DNA of 64,000 nt from Lachnospiraceae bacterium (GTDB taxonomy: Bacteria; Bacillota; Clostridia; Lachnospirales; Lachnospiraceae). A model generated the notes under the pieces. The model did no database searches and had not been told where the DNA came from. It saw nothing but the letters and a program-made list of their open reading frames with translations. Numbering within the stretch: the first letter of the stretch is position 1; each line of letters starts with the position of its first letter. The DNA lies in assembly GCA_030540075.1 (NCBI GenBank), contig JAUNWX010000001.1:124001-188000 (forward strand), read 5' to 3'. This document shows positions 9,114 through 17,604 of this stretch, one piece after another. Made by a program: the position numbers and the translations under genes.

Positions 9114-9142
9114 ATTTTAGCACAATCATATCTTATATACAA
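9114..9142 (-). promoter_or_regulatory. Predicted promoter of the rfb operon
   Basis: TTGTAT (9137-9142), a 17-bp spacer and TAAAAT (9114-9119) on the minus strand, ~70 bp ahead of rfbA in an AT-rich stretch. Confidence 0.6.
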
Positions 9143-9221
9143 ATTTAAACTTCTTTAAAATCCGCTTAAGATGTACATTTTCGGGAGCATCCGGGGCCCT
9201 CGGCCTGCGCTGCTCTCCGCC

Positions 9222-10337
9222 TCAGCGGATCGCTTCGCGGATGGTGCCTCCGCCGACGACGGTGTCGCCGGCGTAGAGAACGACGGCCTGGCCGATGGCG
9301 ACGGCGCGTTCCGGCTGCTCGAAGCGGACGATGACGCGACCGGTGGAGCGACCGTGCTCGTCGCGGAGGACTTCGGCGGTAGCCGGAACCTCCTTCGCCT
9401 TGTAGCGGGTCTTCACGGTGACGCGGACCGCTTCGGTCGGTTCGTCATACGGGATCCAGTTGAAGTGGTCGGCGATGAGGGCACTGCTGTAAAGGGCCGG
9501 GCCGGTGGTGAGGATGACTTCGTTTTTCTCCATGTCCTTGCCGCAGACGTACATCGGGGCAGGGAGGGCGAGGCCGAGGCCCTTTCGCTGGCCGATGGTG
9601 TAGCGGATGATACCCTTATGCTCGCCGAGCACATGGCCCTCGGTGTCGACGAACTTTCCAGGCGCGAAGCTTTTTCCGGTATAGTGCTCGATGAAGTCGC
9701 CGTAGTCGCCGTTCACAACGAAGCAGATGTCCTGGGAGTCGTGCTTCCGTGCGTTAATGAAGCCGTACTTCTCCGCGACCTCCCGCACCTCTTCCTTCGA
9801 GGCGAAGTTCCCGAGCGGGAACATGGTATGCGCGAGCTGCTGCTGGGTCAGGAAGTAGAGCACGTAGCTCTGGTCCTTCGCGAGGTTCTTCGCCTTCTTG
9901 AGCAGCCAGCGTCCGGTCGCCGGGTCCTGCTCGATGCGGGCGTAGTGGCCGGTGACGATGACGTCGCAGCCGAGAGTCTCGGCGCGGTGATAGAGCTTCT
10001 CATGCTTCATGTAGCGGTTACAGTCGATGCACGGGTTCGGGGTGCCGCCCTCTTCGTAAGTCCGTACGAAACGCTCGATGACCTGACGGTCGAAGTCTTC
10101 GGTGAAATTAAATACGTAATACGGCATGCCGAGGCTCGTAGCGACCTGGCGGGCATCCTCGGTATCCTCGAGGGTACAGCAGGTGTTTTCACGGCAGACA
10201 TCGACCGTTTCATTATTATACAGCTTCATGGTGACACCGATCGCATCATAGCCGGCGTCGCACATCAGCGCGGCCGCCACGGAGCTGTCGACACCGCCGC
10301 TCATCGCCACCAGGGCCTTCTTCTTTTCTTCACTCAT
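9222..10337 (-). CDS. mnmA: tRNA-specific 2-thiouridylase
   Basis: 371 residues. It thiolates U34 of tRNA-Lys, -Glu and -Gln, taking sulfur from a cysteine desulfurase relay. The N-terminal PP-loop reads MSGGVDSSVAAAL. The catalytic Cys in NPCIDCNRYMK (~105) and the second Cys in SQDICFV (~205) are both present. The C-terminal beta-barrel (VRFEQPERAVAIGQAVVLY) is complete. It is the last gene of the rsuA - DUF4317 - DUF2974 - mnmA cluster, 14 bp after the DUF2974 gene. Confidence 0.95.
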   Translation of the reverse strand: MSEEKKKALVAMSGGVDSSVAAALMCDAGYDAIGVTMKLYNNETVDVCRENTCCTLEDTEDARQVATSLGMPYYVFNFTEDFDRQVIERFVRTYEEGGTPNPCIDCNRYMKHEKLYHRAETLGCDVIVTGHYARIEQDPATGRWLLKKAKNLAKDQSYVLYFLTQQQLAHTMFPLGNFASKEEVREVAEKYGFINARKHDSQDICFVVNGDYGDFIEHYTGKSFAPGKFVDTEGHVLGEHKGIIRYTIGQRKGLGLALPAPMYVCGKDMEKNEVILTTGPALYSSALIADHFNWIPYDEPTEAVRVTVKTRYKAKEVPATAEVLRDEHGRSTGRVIVRFEQPERAVAIGQAVVLYAGDTVVGGGTIREAIR

Positions 10338-10351
10338 GTAAATCTACCTCT

Positions 10352-11734
10352 TTATATCCTCTTCGGCTTTTCTATATCATTCTTCGTTTGTTCGACCTCA
10401 GCTGTTTCGTTTGTCGGGATCAATGCATCCGATGTTTCAGCTTCACTTCGATCTTCGATCTGCTGCGCTCTGCTACCGCGATTCTCGGCGAGCTTTTTCA
10501 ATGCGGCACCGATGTCCGCACCGGACGGAATGAGTTTTTCCGCGATGGTCGTGGTGTTTTCGCGGGCGCCGGTGATCAGCACGCGGGCGCCGATGCGGGC
10601 GAACTCGCCGAGGATGCTGCGGAGCTCCTGCTGCTTTTCCTTCGGGAGCGAGGCAGCGACGCGGAGCATGTCGGCAATCAGGCGGGCCTTATCCTCGAAA
10701 AGCTCGGTGAAGGTATGGGCGCCGCCGGACTGAAATGCGTCAAACAGTGTCTCGATAAAGAGGATCCGCTGGTCAATGCTGAGTTCCTCGAGCCAGGTCC
10801 GCATGCCTCGTTCGGCCGCAAGGGAGGCCGCCGTGCGTCTCTCCGCTTCCACGAAATGATTTCCATAGACCTGCCAGCTGAGGGGATCATGCTGCATGAT
10901 GCCCATGCCGGTGGCCTGCACGACATGATGGTCGATGTCGCTCGTCAGCAGGATGCCGATCAGGGAGTTCTCCGGAATCGTAGAGACGATCATCGGCTGA
11001 ATCCGCTGATACGCTACTGATTCCGTGATTTCCGGGAGGAAGCCCGGGCCGTCATTCGTATAGATGCGGCAGATCTGCCGACGGACCGCCGGGTCACAGA
11101 AGGCCGAGGCGTAAACGGCGAAGTTGCCGCCCTTCGAGTGGCCACCGACCATGAGGCGGAGACATTGTCCCTGGAAAAGCGCGTCGAGATAATGCACGGC
11201 GGACTGCTGCCCCGGCGTGCGGAGCTGGTACGAGAGGTTCAGGTCTTCCTTCCAGCCGACGATGGAATCATCGGTGCCGCGGTAGGCGACGTAGGCGGTT
11301 TCGCGTTCATCTGCCGGGAGCTGTATGCGCGCGTGCGTGGCGTCGCCGGCACAGTCGAGGGCGATCGGCACCTCCCGCCCGAGCAGGAAGGTGATGGCCG
11401 AAAACTGCGCGTCCTTCGCCTCGTCGATGAGATTCACGTAATTTGCCAAGCGGAGGTTCTGGAAGCGCCGGCTCGCGACGAGATGATCCATCACGAAGGG
11501 GGCCATGTGGTAGAAGGTCGTCTCGGCCTCGATTTCTTCGCGGGTATGGCTCTGATAGAAGGCCGCATACGCTTCGCGGAGCGCGATGCTCTCACCGCTG
11601 CCCGGCGGCGGCACGATACCCTCGAAATCGATATAGGCCAGTTCGCTCAGGATGAGGTTATCCACATCGTTAAATGGGTCGATGCTGAAAGGCACATCGC
11701 CCCGCCAGTCCAGATATTCATTGATATTTGCCAT
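10352..11734 (-). CDS. DUF2974 (Mbeg1-like) lipase-fold protein
   Basis: 460 residues. The start MANINEYLDWRGDVPFS and the central nucleophile elbow GGHSKGGNFAVYAS (~190) identify the DUF2974/Mbeg1-like alpha/beta-hydrolase family, common in Firmicutes. Ser in GHSKGG would be the catalytic nucleophile. The substrate is unknown; an esterase or lipase role is inferred from the fold. No signal peptide is seen, so it should be cytosolic. It starts 1 bp after the DUF4317 stop, implying translational coupling. The last ~40 residues are charged and variable. Confidence 0.8.
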   Translation of the reverse strand: MANINEYLDWRGDVPFSIDPFNDVDNLILSELAYIDFEGIVPPPGSGESIALREAYAAFYQSHTREEIEAETTFYHMAPFVMDHLVASRRFQNLRLANYVNLIDEAKDAQFSAITFLLGREVPIALDCAGDATHARIQLPADERETAYVAYRGTDDSIVGWKEDLNLSYQLRTPGQQSAVHYLDALFQGQCLRLMVGGHSKGGNFAVYASAFCDPAVRRQICRIYTNDGPGFLPEITESVAYQRIQPMIVSTIPENSLIGILLTSDIDHHVVQATGMGIMQHDPLSWQVYGNHFVEAERRTAASLAAERGMRTWLEELSIDQRILFIETLFDAFQSGGAHTFTELFEDKARLIADMLRVAASLPKEKQQELRSILGEFARIGARVLITGARENTTTIAEKLIPSGADIGAALKKLAENRGSRAQQIEDRSEAETSDALIPTNETAEVEQTKNDIEKPKRI

Positions 11735-11735
11735 T

Positions 11736-12884
11736 TTAATCCTCCGGCTGGAGGTTCTGACGGATCTTGATGCCGTTCACCTCGATGTCGTCCGCGATCG
11801 GGATGAGGAGGTACTCGCGGCCGTCGATCATGCGGGTCTCGACGAGGCCGGCGTTCTCCGACTTCACATCGAGCTTCATCGTGAGGGACTTCACCACCAG
11901 GTTTTTCTGGCTCTGCACGTTTTCCGCGAGCAACGGGGTCGTGTCGTCGCCGACCGCCTCGTCATAGATGCGTTCGAACTGATGGAGCTGCTCGTCGTTT
12001 GCACCATTTCGGGCGAGAAGCTTCTTCATCTCATTCTTATCGAGGGCGACCTGATCGTCGGTTTCCTTATCCTTCTTGTTCTCCTCGATCATCTCCTTGA
12101 TATCTTCGTTGATGTTTCGGATGGTCTCGAAGGTACAGTCGCCGGAGAGGGTCGTCTCGATGATCTCACGGAAGACATTCTGCTGGTCCTTCTCGGTACG
12201 GCTGAGCTCGGTGCCGAGCACGTCGAGGGCGATCTCCTCGTGGCGCTCCTCCGGATGAAGCGTGTAGTACAGTGCGCTGTGGATGTCGGTGTTCCGGAAA
12301 TTGTAGGCCGGGAAGAGGAAGGCGGTCTCCGGGTTCTTCACGCCCCAGTCGTCGGTGCGGTTCCGGAAGGTCTGCTCGGCCTTATCATAGCAGAGGCCGT
12401 CGTGCAGGAGCTCGACCGGGCAGATGGAGCAGAGGATGAAGCTGTAGACATACTCACTGTCGAGCTCGGCACCGTCCTTCATCTTCATCGGGATGTCGTA
12501 GACGCCGTGGCTGAGAAGTATCAGGTACTTTCCCGGGAAGGTGTAGCTGCCGATCACGCGGTCGAAGAACTGCTCGACGAGGGTGTCGTCCCGGAGCTCC
12601 GACTGCTGGAGCTGGTACAGGAAGGCCTGGTGACCGCCCTCGACCTCCTCGGCGTACGGAAACTCTACATTATATAAGTTGCGTCCGAACTTACCGGACA
12701 TGGAGCGCTTGAAGATCTCGCAGTACTTCGTCTGCTCTTCGTCCGCGAGCTGGAGGAACATGTCGTGGAAGGTCGAAAGTTTCTCCTTCTCCTCATTGAC
12801 GTAGCAGGCACGCATACGATCGATGCGGCAGTTCTGACGATTGAAACACTTCGTCTTGATTTCACTTACTGATTTTTTATCCAT
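11736..12884 (-). CDS. DUF4317 family protein
   Basis: 382 residues. The start MDKKSVSEIKTKCFNRQNCR and the conserved VPELL-like central part (CPVELLHDGLCYD, DWGVKNPETAFLFPAYNFR) match the DUF4317 family found across Clostridia. It has no characterised function. No membrane segment or signal peptide is visible, and the protein is acidic with a coiled-coil-prone stretch at ~245-290. It lies 2 bp after rsuA and 1 bp before the DUF2974 gene, so all three are one translational unit. A role linked to RNA modification is suggested only by the neighbours. Confidence 0.8.
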   Translation of the reverse strand: MDKKSVSEIKTKCFNRQNCRIDRMRACYVNEEKEKLSTFHDMFLQLADEEQTKYCEIFKRSMSGKFGRNLYNVEFPYAEEVEGGHQAFLYQLQQSELRDDTLVEQFFDRVIGSYTFPGKYLILLSHGVYDIPMKMKDGAELDSEYVYSFILCSICPVELLHDGLCYDKAEQTFRNRTDDWGVKNPETAFLFPAYNFRNTDIHSALYYTLHPEERHEEIALDVLGTELSRTEKDQQNVFREIIETTLSGDCTFETIRNINEDIKEMIEENKKDKETDDQVALDKNEMKKLLARNGANDEQLHQFERIYDEAVGDDTTPLLAENVQSQKNLVVKSLTMKLDVKSENAGLVETRMIDGREYLLIPIADDIEVNGIKIRQNLQPED

Positions 12885-12886
12885 AA

Positions 12887-13933
12887 TTATTCCGTTTCTT
12901 TCTTAAGTATCTTGATTTCATCTTCAGAAAGCTTCCTGAACTCTCCTGGTGCGAGGTTCGGGTCGAGTCGGAGGGCGCCCATGGTGATGCGGCGGAGGTA
13001 GAGGATTTCTTTTCCGCCGGGGAGGGCTTTCACCATTTTTTTAATCTGGTGGAACTTGCCTTCCTGGATGGTGATTTCGACTTCGCTTACGAGGCGGTCT
13101 TCCGTGATGTCGGCGGGTTCTTCGGCACCGATGAAGGCGGGGCCGGCGAGGCGCGTGCGGAGCAGGCGCGCGGTCGGGTCGGTGATGCGCATTTCGGCAA
13201 GCATACGGGATGCGTCGCTGTGCGTGAGCGCATGGTCGGTAGCATTGCCCTCGTCCGATGGAACGAAGGCCGACACGTTCTCCGGGAATCCGAGCTCGCG
13301 GCGGAGGTCGGCGACGGTTTTTCCGGTGCTGAGGACGCGGAGGGTGGCCGGGAGGGCGGTCAGCTTTTCGTCATAACGGATACCGCGGGTGAAGGCGCGC
13401 TGGTCGTCTTCGGTGATCGTGCCGGTCACGATGGCGTAATATGTTTTATCGATGTGGTGCTTCGGCACGAGGAGCTGGTGCGCGAGGGGGCCGTCGTTCG
13501 TGATGATGAGGAGGCCCTCGGTGTCCTTGTCGAGGCGGCCAACCGGGAAGAGATCCTTCCGGACGAGCTCGTCCTCCGTGCTTCGGGCAATGCTGCCATC
13601 GTCATGCCCGCCCGCGGCGTGATGATCTGCCCGAGAAGCATTGGCCGCGGACGCATCCGTCGGTGCAACGTCGCGGATCAGGTCGACGACGGTGGTCTGC
13701 CGTCGGTCCTCGCTCGCGGACAGCACACCCGCCGGCTTGTGAAGCATATAGTACTGCTGCTCGGCATAGCAGATCTCCGCGCCGTCGAAGCAGATGTGGT
13801 CCTCGGCGGACACCTGCGCGCCCGGATTCTTCTCCACCGCGCCGTTCACCGTCACGAGGGACTTCCGGATGGCCTTTTTCAGATCACTGCGGGAGCCGAC
13901 GCCCATATCCGCTAAAAATTTATCTAATCGCAT
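12887..13933 (-). CDS. rsuA: 16S rRNA pseudouridine synthase (RsuA family) with two insertions
   Basis: 348 residues, about 100 longer than usual for RsuA (~230-245). An N-terminal S4 RNA-binding domain (residues 1-60) precedes the catalytic domain with GRLDKDTEGLL (132-142, catalytic Asp135) and EGKFHQIKKMV near the C-terminus. It isomerises a 16S rRNA uridine (U516 in E. coli). Two hydrophilic insertions are unusual: residues ~92-124 (Ala/Asp/His-rich) and a longer stretch of ~70 residues at ~215-285. The core motifs are intact, so it is probably active. First gene of the cluster with DUF4317, DUF2974 and mnmA. Confidence 0.9.
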   Translation of the reverse strand: MRLDKFLADMGVGSRSDLKKAIRKSLVTVNGAVEKNPGAQVSAEDHICFDGAEICYAEQQYYMLHKPAGVLSASEDRRQTTVVDLIRDVAPTDASAANASRADHHAAGGHDDGSIARSTEDELVRKDLFPVGRLDKDTEGLLIITNDGPLAHQLLVPKHHIDKTYYAIVTGTITEDDQRAFTRGIRYDEKLTALPATLRVLSTGKTVADLRRELGFPENVSAFVPSDEGNATDHALTHSDASRMLAEMRITDPTARLLRTRLAGPAFIGAEEPADITEDRLVSEVEITIQEGKFHQIKKMVKALPGGKEILYLRRITMGALRLDPNLAPGEFRKLSEDEIKILKKETE

Positions 13934-14038
13934 AGGATTCCTCTTTCTCTACTTGTTTTCATAGTGTAGCATATCTCAGCGATTTCGCACTTGTCGATTT
14001 TTTTAAACCGTGTGATGTTTGTAAATTACCACCGATGA

Positions 14039-14067
14039 TTGAACTTGTTTGAGTAATATGTTATAAA
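14039..14067 (+). promoter_or_regulatory. Predicted promoter of the HTH-DUF3990 module
   Basis: TTGAAC (14039-14044), a 17-bp spacer and TATAAA (14062-14067). The predicted start lies only ~12 nt before the ATG at 14086. The HTH domain of the encoded protein suggests autoregulation here (inference). Confidence 0.6.
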
Positions 14068-14085
14068 TAAGTTGAGGTGAGAGCC

Positions 14086-14940
14086 ATGGATTATAATTTT
14101 TCAAAAGATTTAATAGCCATTCGCGAAATTCTCGGATTATCACAAGATGATTTTGCAGATAAAATCGGCGTTGAAAGGGTTACGATCTCCCGAAGCGAGT
14201 TAGGGAAAACCACGCCCTCAGCAAAGCTTCTGGAGAGTGTCTACGCCTATGCGTTTCAGAAAAAAATCAGAATAAACAAACTGAAGGAAATGCTCTGGCG
14301 AGATGAACTGGCGACGCATCAGAAGCTGTTGTTTCATGGCGCAAAAAGTGAAATCCACGGTGCCATCGATCTTACCCGTGGTCGAAAGAATAACGACTTC
14401 GGACAGGGATTTTATGCCGGAGAAAGCTACGAACAGGCACTTTCCTTCGTCTCTGGCTTCGACCAGTCTTCGGTATATTTTCTGAATTTTGATGACTCAG
14501 ATCTTAAATGCAGGAAATACGCTGTCGATCAGGAGTGGATGATGACGATTGCGTATTATCGCGGCTCGCTGGATGCATATAAGGATCATCCGACAGTTCA
14601 AAAACTGATAGAGCAATCCCGGGCATGTGATTATATCATCGCGCCAATCGCAGATAACCGCATGTTTCAGATTATCAACGCCTTTATAAATGGTGAACTG
14701 ACCGACGAACAGTGTAAGCATTGTCTCGCAGCGACCAATCTGGGGATGCAGTATATCCTGACAAGCGAACAGGCAGTGGCGAAAACCCGTCTGATCGAGC
14801 GTTGTTACATATCTGCAAATGAACGCGAGTATTTCAAAAAGCTCCGGAGTGACGAAGCAAAGCTGGGGGACGATAAAGTCAAGCTGGCCCGGAAGCAGTA
14901 TCGAGGCCAGGGGCTGTACATCGATGAAATTCTGGTCTGA
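14086..14940 (+). CDS. HTH-DUF3990 fusion, putative ADP-ribosyltransferase-fold toxin
   Basis: 284 residues from the ATG at 14086 (AGGTGA 5 nt upstream). A GTG 9 bp earlier overlaps that ribosome site and is rejected. Residues ~8-60 form an XRE-type helix-turn-helix (LGLSQDDFADKIGVERVTIS). From ~80, the stretch LLFHGAKSEI and then NNDFGQGFYAGESYEQALSF is typical of DUF3990, a family with an ADP-ribosyltransferase-like fold (H, Y and E positions). A charged tail ends the protein. A gene of unknown family follows after 67 bp. The base composition is lower in GC than the flanking genes, which suggests transfer. A toxin role is inferred from family and layout. Confidence 0.75.
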   Translation: MDYNFSKDLIAIREILGLSQDDFADKIGVERVTISRSELGKTTPSAKLLESVYAYAFQKKIRINKLKEMLWRDELATHQKLLFHGAKSEIHGAIDLTRGRKNNDFGQGFYAGESYEQALSFVSGFDQSSVYFLNFDDSDLKCRKYAVDQEWMMTIAYYRGSLDAYKDHPTVQKLIEQSRACDYIIAPIADNRMFQIINAFINGELTDEQCKHCLAATNLGMQYILTSEQAVAKTRLIERCYISANEREYFKKLRSDEAKLGDDKVKLARKQYRGQGLYIDEILV

Positions 14941-15007
14941 GCGGGCAATGTTTCCTGCGTGCTGTAGTCACAAGCGCTTCCAGCGAAGATTATAGAAGGA
15001 GGTTAAG

Positions 15008-15496
15008 ATGAAAAAAGTCGACAATGATGGATATATCCTGTGTGTTCTTCAGGCAAGCGTGTTTGAGAATTCGGTAGAAAGAATCCATTCCAGTTCGCCA
15101 ATTTTTATTCGCCGTTTCATGAACAGCAAAGTCGCAAAGCGACTCGATAATACATCGATTCTGGAGACGAATGTTCAGCCGAATGATATTCTGGATCTGC
15201 TGAATGAAGAATATGGCGTCTCAAACTATGGATCCGTGAAGTATACGCGAAACGAAATGTACTGGATCGGCTATGTTTATCGATTTTTTGCGCTCGCGTA
15301 TGATTTCAGTTCATCGCAGATTTACAGAATCGTAAAGCCGCAGGAGTTACGAAACGCCTTCCTTCCCTATCATACGATGGATCCGGCCCAGGCCATAGAA
15401 CGAATCCTCGAAGCGAAGGGGCTGTCTTTCGAGCAGGACGAAGCGCAGGAGCTCAAGCGACAGTATGATATCTATAGAAGGATACGGCAGGCATAA
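15008..15496 (+). CDS. Small protein paired with HTH-DUF3990, putative antitoxin
   Basis: 162 residues, with a very strong ribosome site (AGGAGG, 5-nt spacer). I do not recognise the family. The protein is soluble and alpha/beta, with NDILDLLNEEYGVSNYGSVK and YWIGYVYRFFALAYDFSSSQ in the middle and a charged helical end. It shares the low GC of the preceding HTH-DUF3990 gene and follows it by 67 bp without a terminator, so the two are probably co-transcribed. A cognate antitoxin or partner role is inferred from this layout. In other DUF3990 systems the partner is often a DUF3791-type protein; this sequence does not clearly match that. Confidence 0.65.
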   Translation: MKKVDNDGYILCVLQASVFENSVERIHSSSPIFIRRFMNSKVAKRLDNTSILETNVQPNDILDLLNEEYGVSNYGSVKYTRNEMYWIGYVYRFFALAYDFSSSQIYRIVKPQELRNAFLPYHTMDPAQAIERILEAKGLSFEQDEAQELKRQYDIYRRIRQA

Positions 15497-15621
15497 TAAA
15501 GGATTTCGTTACCGTATTTAACGTTTCTGTATCGAACACCGAATATCCCGATGGAGCCGCTGAATATCGTAGCGATGGCGCAGGCCTAAAGGAATTTGTC
15601 GAGGCATACGGGGCATTTTGA
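15478..15621 (+). pseudogene. Startless open frame after the putative toxin-antitoxin pair
   Basis: A 47-codon frame overlaps the end of the preceding gene in another phase and ends in TGA. It has no usable start codon, but its composition looks protein-like (DFVTVFNVSVSNTEYPDG and AAEYRSDGAGLKEFVEAYG). It may be the 3' remnant of a third gene of the module or a frameshifted extension. I do not recognise the domain. The rest of 15497-15794 holds no other gene. Confidence 0.3.
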
Positions 15622-15794
15622 TCTATAGAAGAAACATGTTGCAGCGAGATTCCATGACACAGAAAATGAAGTTATACTATTTGGGCACTTTCGTTCCAAA
15701 AGGTTAAGACTAATTAATAATTATACGGGACATTCTGTGATAAAATGAATGCATCAAATGACGGTTTTCGTACAGGGAGCAGGTGTACTGTCGC

Positions 15795-17225
15795 ATGGCG
15801 AGGGAGATGAATCGAAATCTGAATCGAAATCAGAGTGGTCGCAGTTCGAATGGACGGCGATCTTCTTCTGATGCCTATGTTTCCGCTACACGTCGCTCAT
15901 CCGGCAGAAGCAGTGCCGACGGCGGGAATCGGGGAAACACACGAAGTGCGTCCTCTTCACGCGCAGGCCAGACTCGGAATGGTGCATCGGCTCAGTATAG
16001 GAACAGCGGAGCTTCTTCACGTTCCACGCAGACGCGCAGCAGTTCGATGAGCAGTGCGCGTGGCCGCCGTCGTGTGCTGACGGAAGCCGAGAAGGAGTAC
16101 TACCGCAGGCAGCGGGCGCTGGCGCGTCGCCGGAAGGCGGCACGGAAGCGTGCATATCAGGCGAGAGCCTTCGTGCTGATCACACTGATTCTTATCTGCT
16201 TCCTGGGCTTCAAGGGACTTTCCTATATCGCGAACTACATCGATACCAGTCGTCAGAACGCCGTCAATGCCATGCAGGATATCGACATCCAGCGGGATCA
16301 CAGCAGCATCGATGTGACCGAAAGCACCGGTGCCGCGATGAGCAACGCCATCACGGCGAACACACCGGGTGATGCAAGTGCACTCGGGGATGGCATCAGT
16401 ACGAATCTTGCGAATGGCGAAACGGGCAGTGCATCTACGACCGGTACCGACATCGCCGACCCGACACATGTCCTCTCGAACGGACGCTATCTCGACATCA
16501 CGAAGCCGATGGTGGCGCTCACCTGGGATGACGGTCCGAAATCGTCTGTCGGAAATCATCTGATGGACCTCCTCGAGTCCAACAACGGACGCGGTACCTT
16601 CTTCATCGTCGGCGAACGTATCGATCAGGATCCGGATGAAGTGAAGCGCATGGTGGCGGATGGCCATGAGGTCGGAAACCACAGCTGGGATCATGATGAG
16701 AAGCTGTCGAAGAAGGGCGTCGACTATATCCGCAGTGAATTTGATAAAACGAATCAGAAGGTGCAGGAGCTGACCGGCGTTACGCCGACACTTGCCCGCC
16801 TTCCGGGCGGCATCGCATCCGAGGATGTGAAGAGCACCCTTACGATGCCGATGATTTTCTGGTCGATCGATACCCTCGACTGGAAGACGAAGAATGCGCA
16901 GTCCACGATCGATGCCATCCAGGGAAACATCAAGGATGGAGATATCATTCTCATGCACGAGCTGTATGATGCCACCTCGCAGGCCTGCGACACGGTGATT
17001 CCATGGCTGAATCAGCAGGGCTACCAGATGGTGACAGTGTCTGAGCTCATCCAGTTCCGGCAGGCTGCTGTCGTCGGCGGAAACGGCAAGCAGTACAGCG
17101 CCTTCCGCCCGCAGCCGACCGAAGCTGCTCCGGCTACGGAAGCGCCTCCAGTTACCGATGCGGCACCAGCACCAGCGCCTGTAGATGAAACCAGTTCTGC
17201 AGAAAACGCTGTCGAGGAAACGTAA
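15795..17225 (+). CDS. Membrane-anchored polysaccharide deacetylase
   Basis: 476 residues from the ATG at 15795; GTG 15783 and ATG 15807 are alternatives. A basic Ser/Arg-rich cytoplasmic tail (~1-120) precedes one membrane segment (AFVLITLILICFLGFKGL, ~125-143) and an extracellular linker. The carbohydrate esterase 4 domain starts at MVALTWDDGPKSS (~240), followed by FFIVGERI and the metal-binding NHSWDH (295-300). It removes N-acetyl or O-acetyl groups from peptidoglycan or another glycan. The C-terminus is a Pro/Ala/Glu-rich tail. The long basic N-terminal tail is unusual for the family. It stands alone between two terminators. Confidence 0.88.
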   Translation: MAREMNRNLNRNQSGRSSNGRRSSSDAYVSATRRSSGRSSADGGNRGNTRSASSSRAGQTRNGASAQYRNSGASSRSTQTRSSSMSSARGRRRVLTEAEKEYYRRQRALARRRKAARKRAYQARAFVLITLILICFLGFKGLSYIANYIDTSRQNAVNAMQDIDIQRDHSSIDVTESTGAAMSNAITANTPGDASALGDGISTNLANGETGSASTTGTDIADPTHVLSNGRYLDITKPMVALTWDDGPKSSVGNHLMDLLESNNGRGTFFIVGERIDQDPDEVKRMVADGHEVGNHSWDHDEKLSKKGVDYIRSEFDKTNQKVQELTGVTPTLARLPGGIASEDVKSTLTMPMIFWSIDTLDWKTKNAQSTIDAIQGNIKDGDIILMHELYDATSQACDTVIPWLNQQGYQMVTVSELIQFRQAAVVGGNGKQYSAFRPQPTEAAPATEAPPVTDAAPAPAPVDETSSAENAVEET

Positions 17226-17241
17226 TATCAGAAATCAAAAT

Positions 17242-17273
17242 CCCCCATCCACAAAGTGGCCGGGGAATTTTTC
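17242..17273 (+). terminator. Terminator of the deacetylase gene
   Basis: Stems CCCC/GGGG and CCAC/GTGG with a 3-nt loop, followed by AATTTTTCT, 16 bp after the stop. Between here and the tRNA I see no gene; a 124-codon frame at 17256-17630 crosses the tRNA and is not credible. Confidence 0.75.
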
Positions 17274-17358
17274 TATAATCAGTTTATTTTTATGATCTGC
17301 GGACAACCCGTCTCTGGCAGTTTTCTAGGCTCTTCGACGATTTCCGGGCAACAAAAAA

Positions 17359-17429
17359 AGCGGCTGACGGGAGTCGGACCCGCCTATCTGGCTTGGGAAG
17401 CCAGCGTACTACCGATGTACTACAGCCGC
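17359..17429 (-). tRNA. tRNA-Gly (anticodon CCC)
   Basis: Read on the minus strand, the acceptor GCGGCTG pairs with CAGCCGC. The D arm is GTAC-ATCGGTA-GTAC. The anticodon stem CTGGC/GCCAG carries the loop TTCCCAA, and the T arm contains TCCGACTC. The discriminator base is T, as usual for bacterial tRNA-Gly. CCA is not encoded; the gene is followed directly by a T-run that could end transcription. Confidence 0.92.
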
Positions 17430-17550
17430 ATAACGAATATATTTTACGGCGAATATAAGAATTTTTCAATCACAATTTTCTGTTTCAACATGCCTACGAT
17501 CGTCTTTTCACAAGAGAGCCAAAGCGTGACTGAACTGCTACTAATGAAGA

Positions 17551-17601
17551 GAACCCGACGCCGTCGATGCTTCATCATCCTGCATCCACTGTGTCGGGTT
17601 C
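17551..17601 (-). terminator. Probable terminator of the flavin reductase gene
   Basis: The outer stem GAACCCGAC/GTCGGGTTC encloses an inner stem GATGC/GCATC, just past the stop at 17605. The T-tract is weak (TCTTCATT). Confidence 0.5.
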
Positions 17602-17604
17602 GTG

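Noticed and set aside
13560..13660. Frequent CAATGC/GCATTG words, often near GGCC, as a possible uptake or recognition motif
   Set aside because: By rough count about 40 occur in the window on both strands, close to chance expectation.
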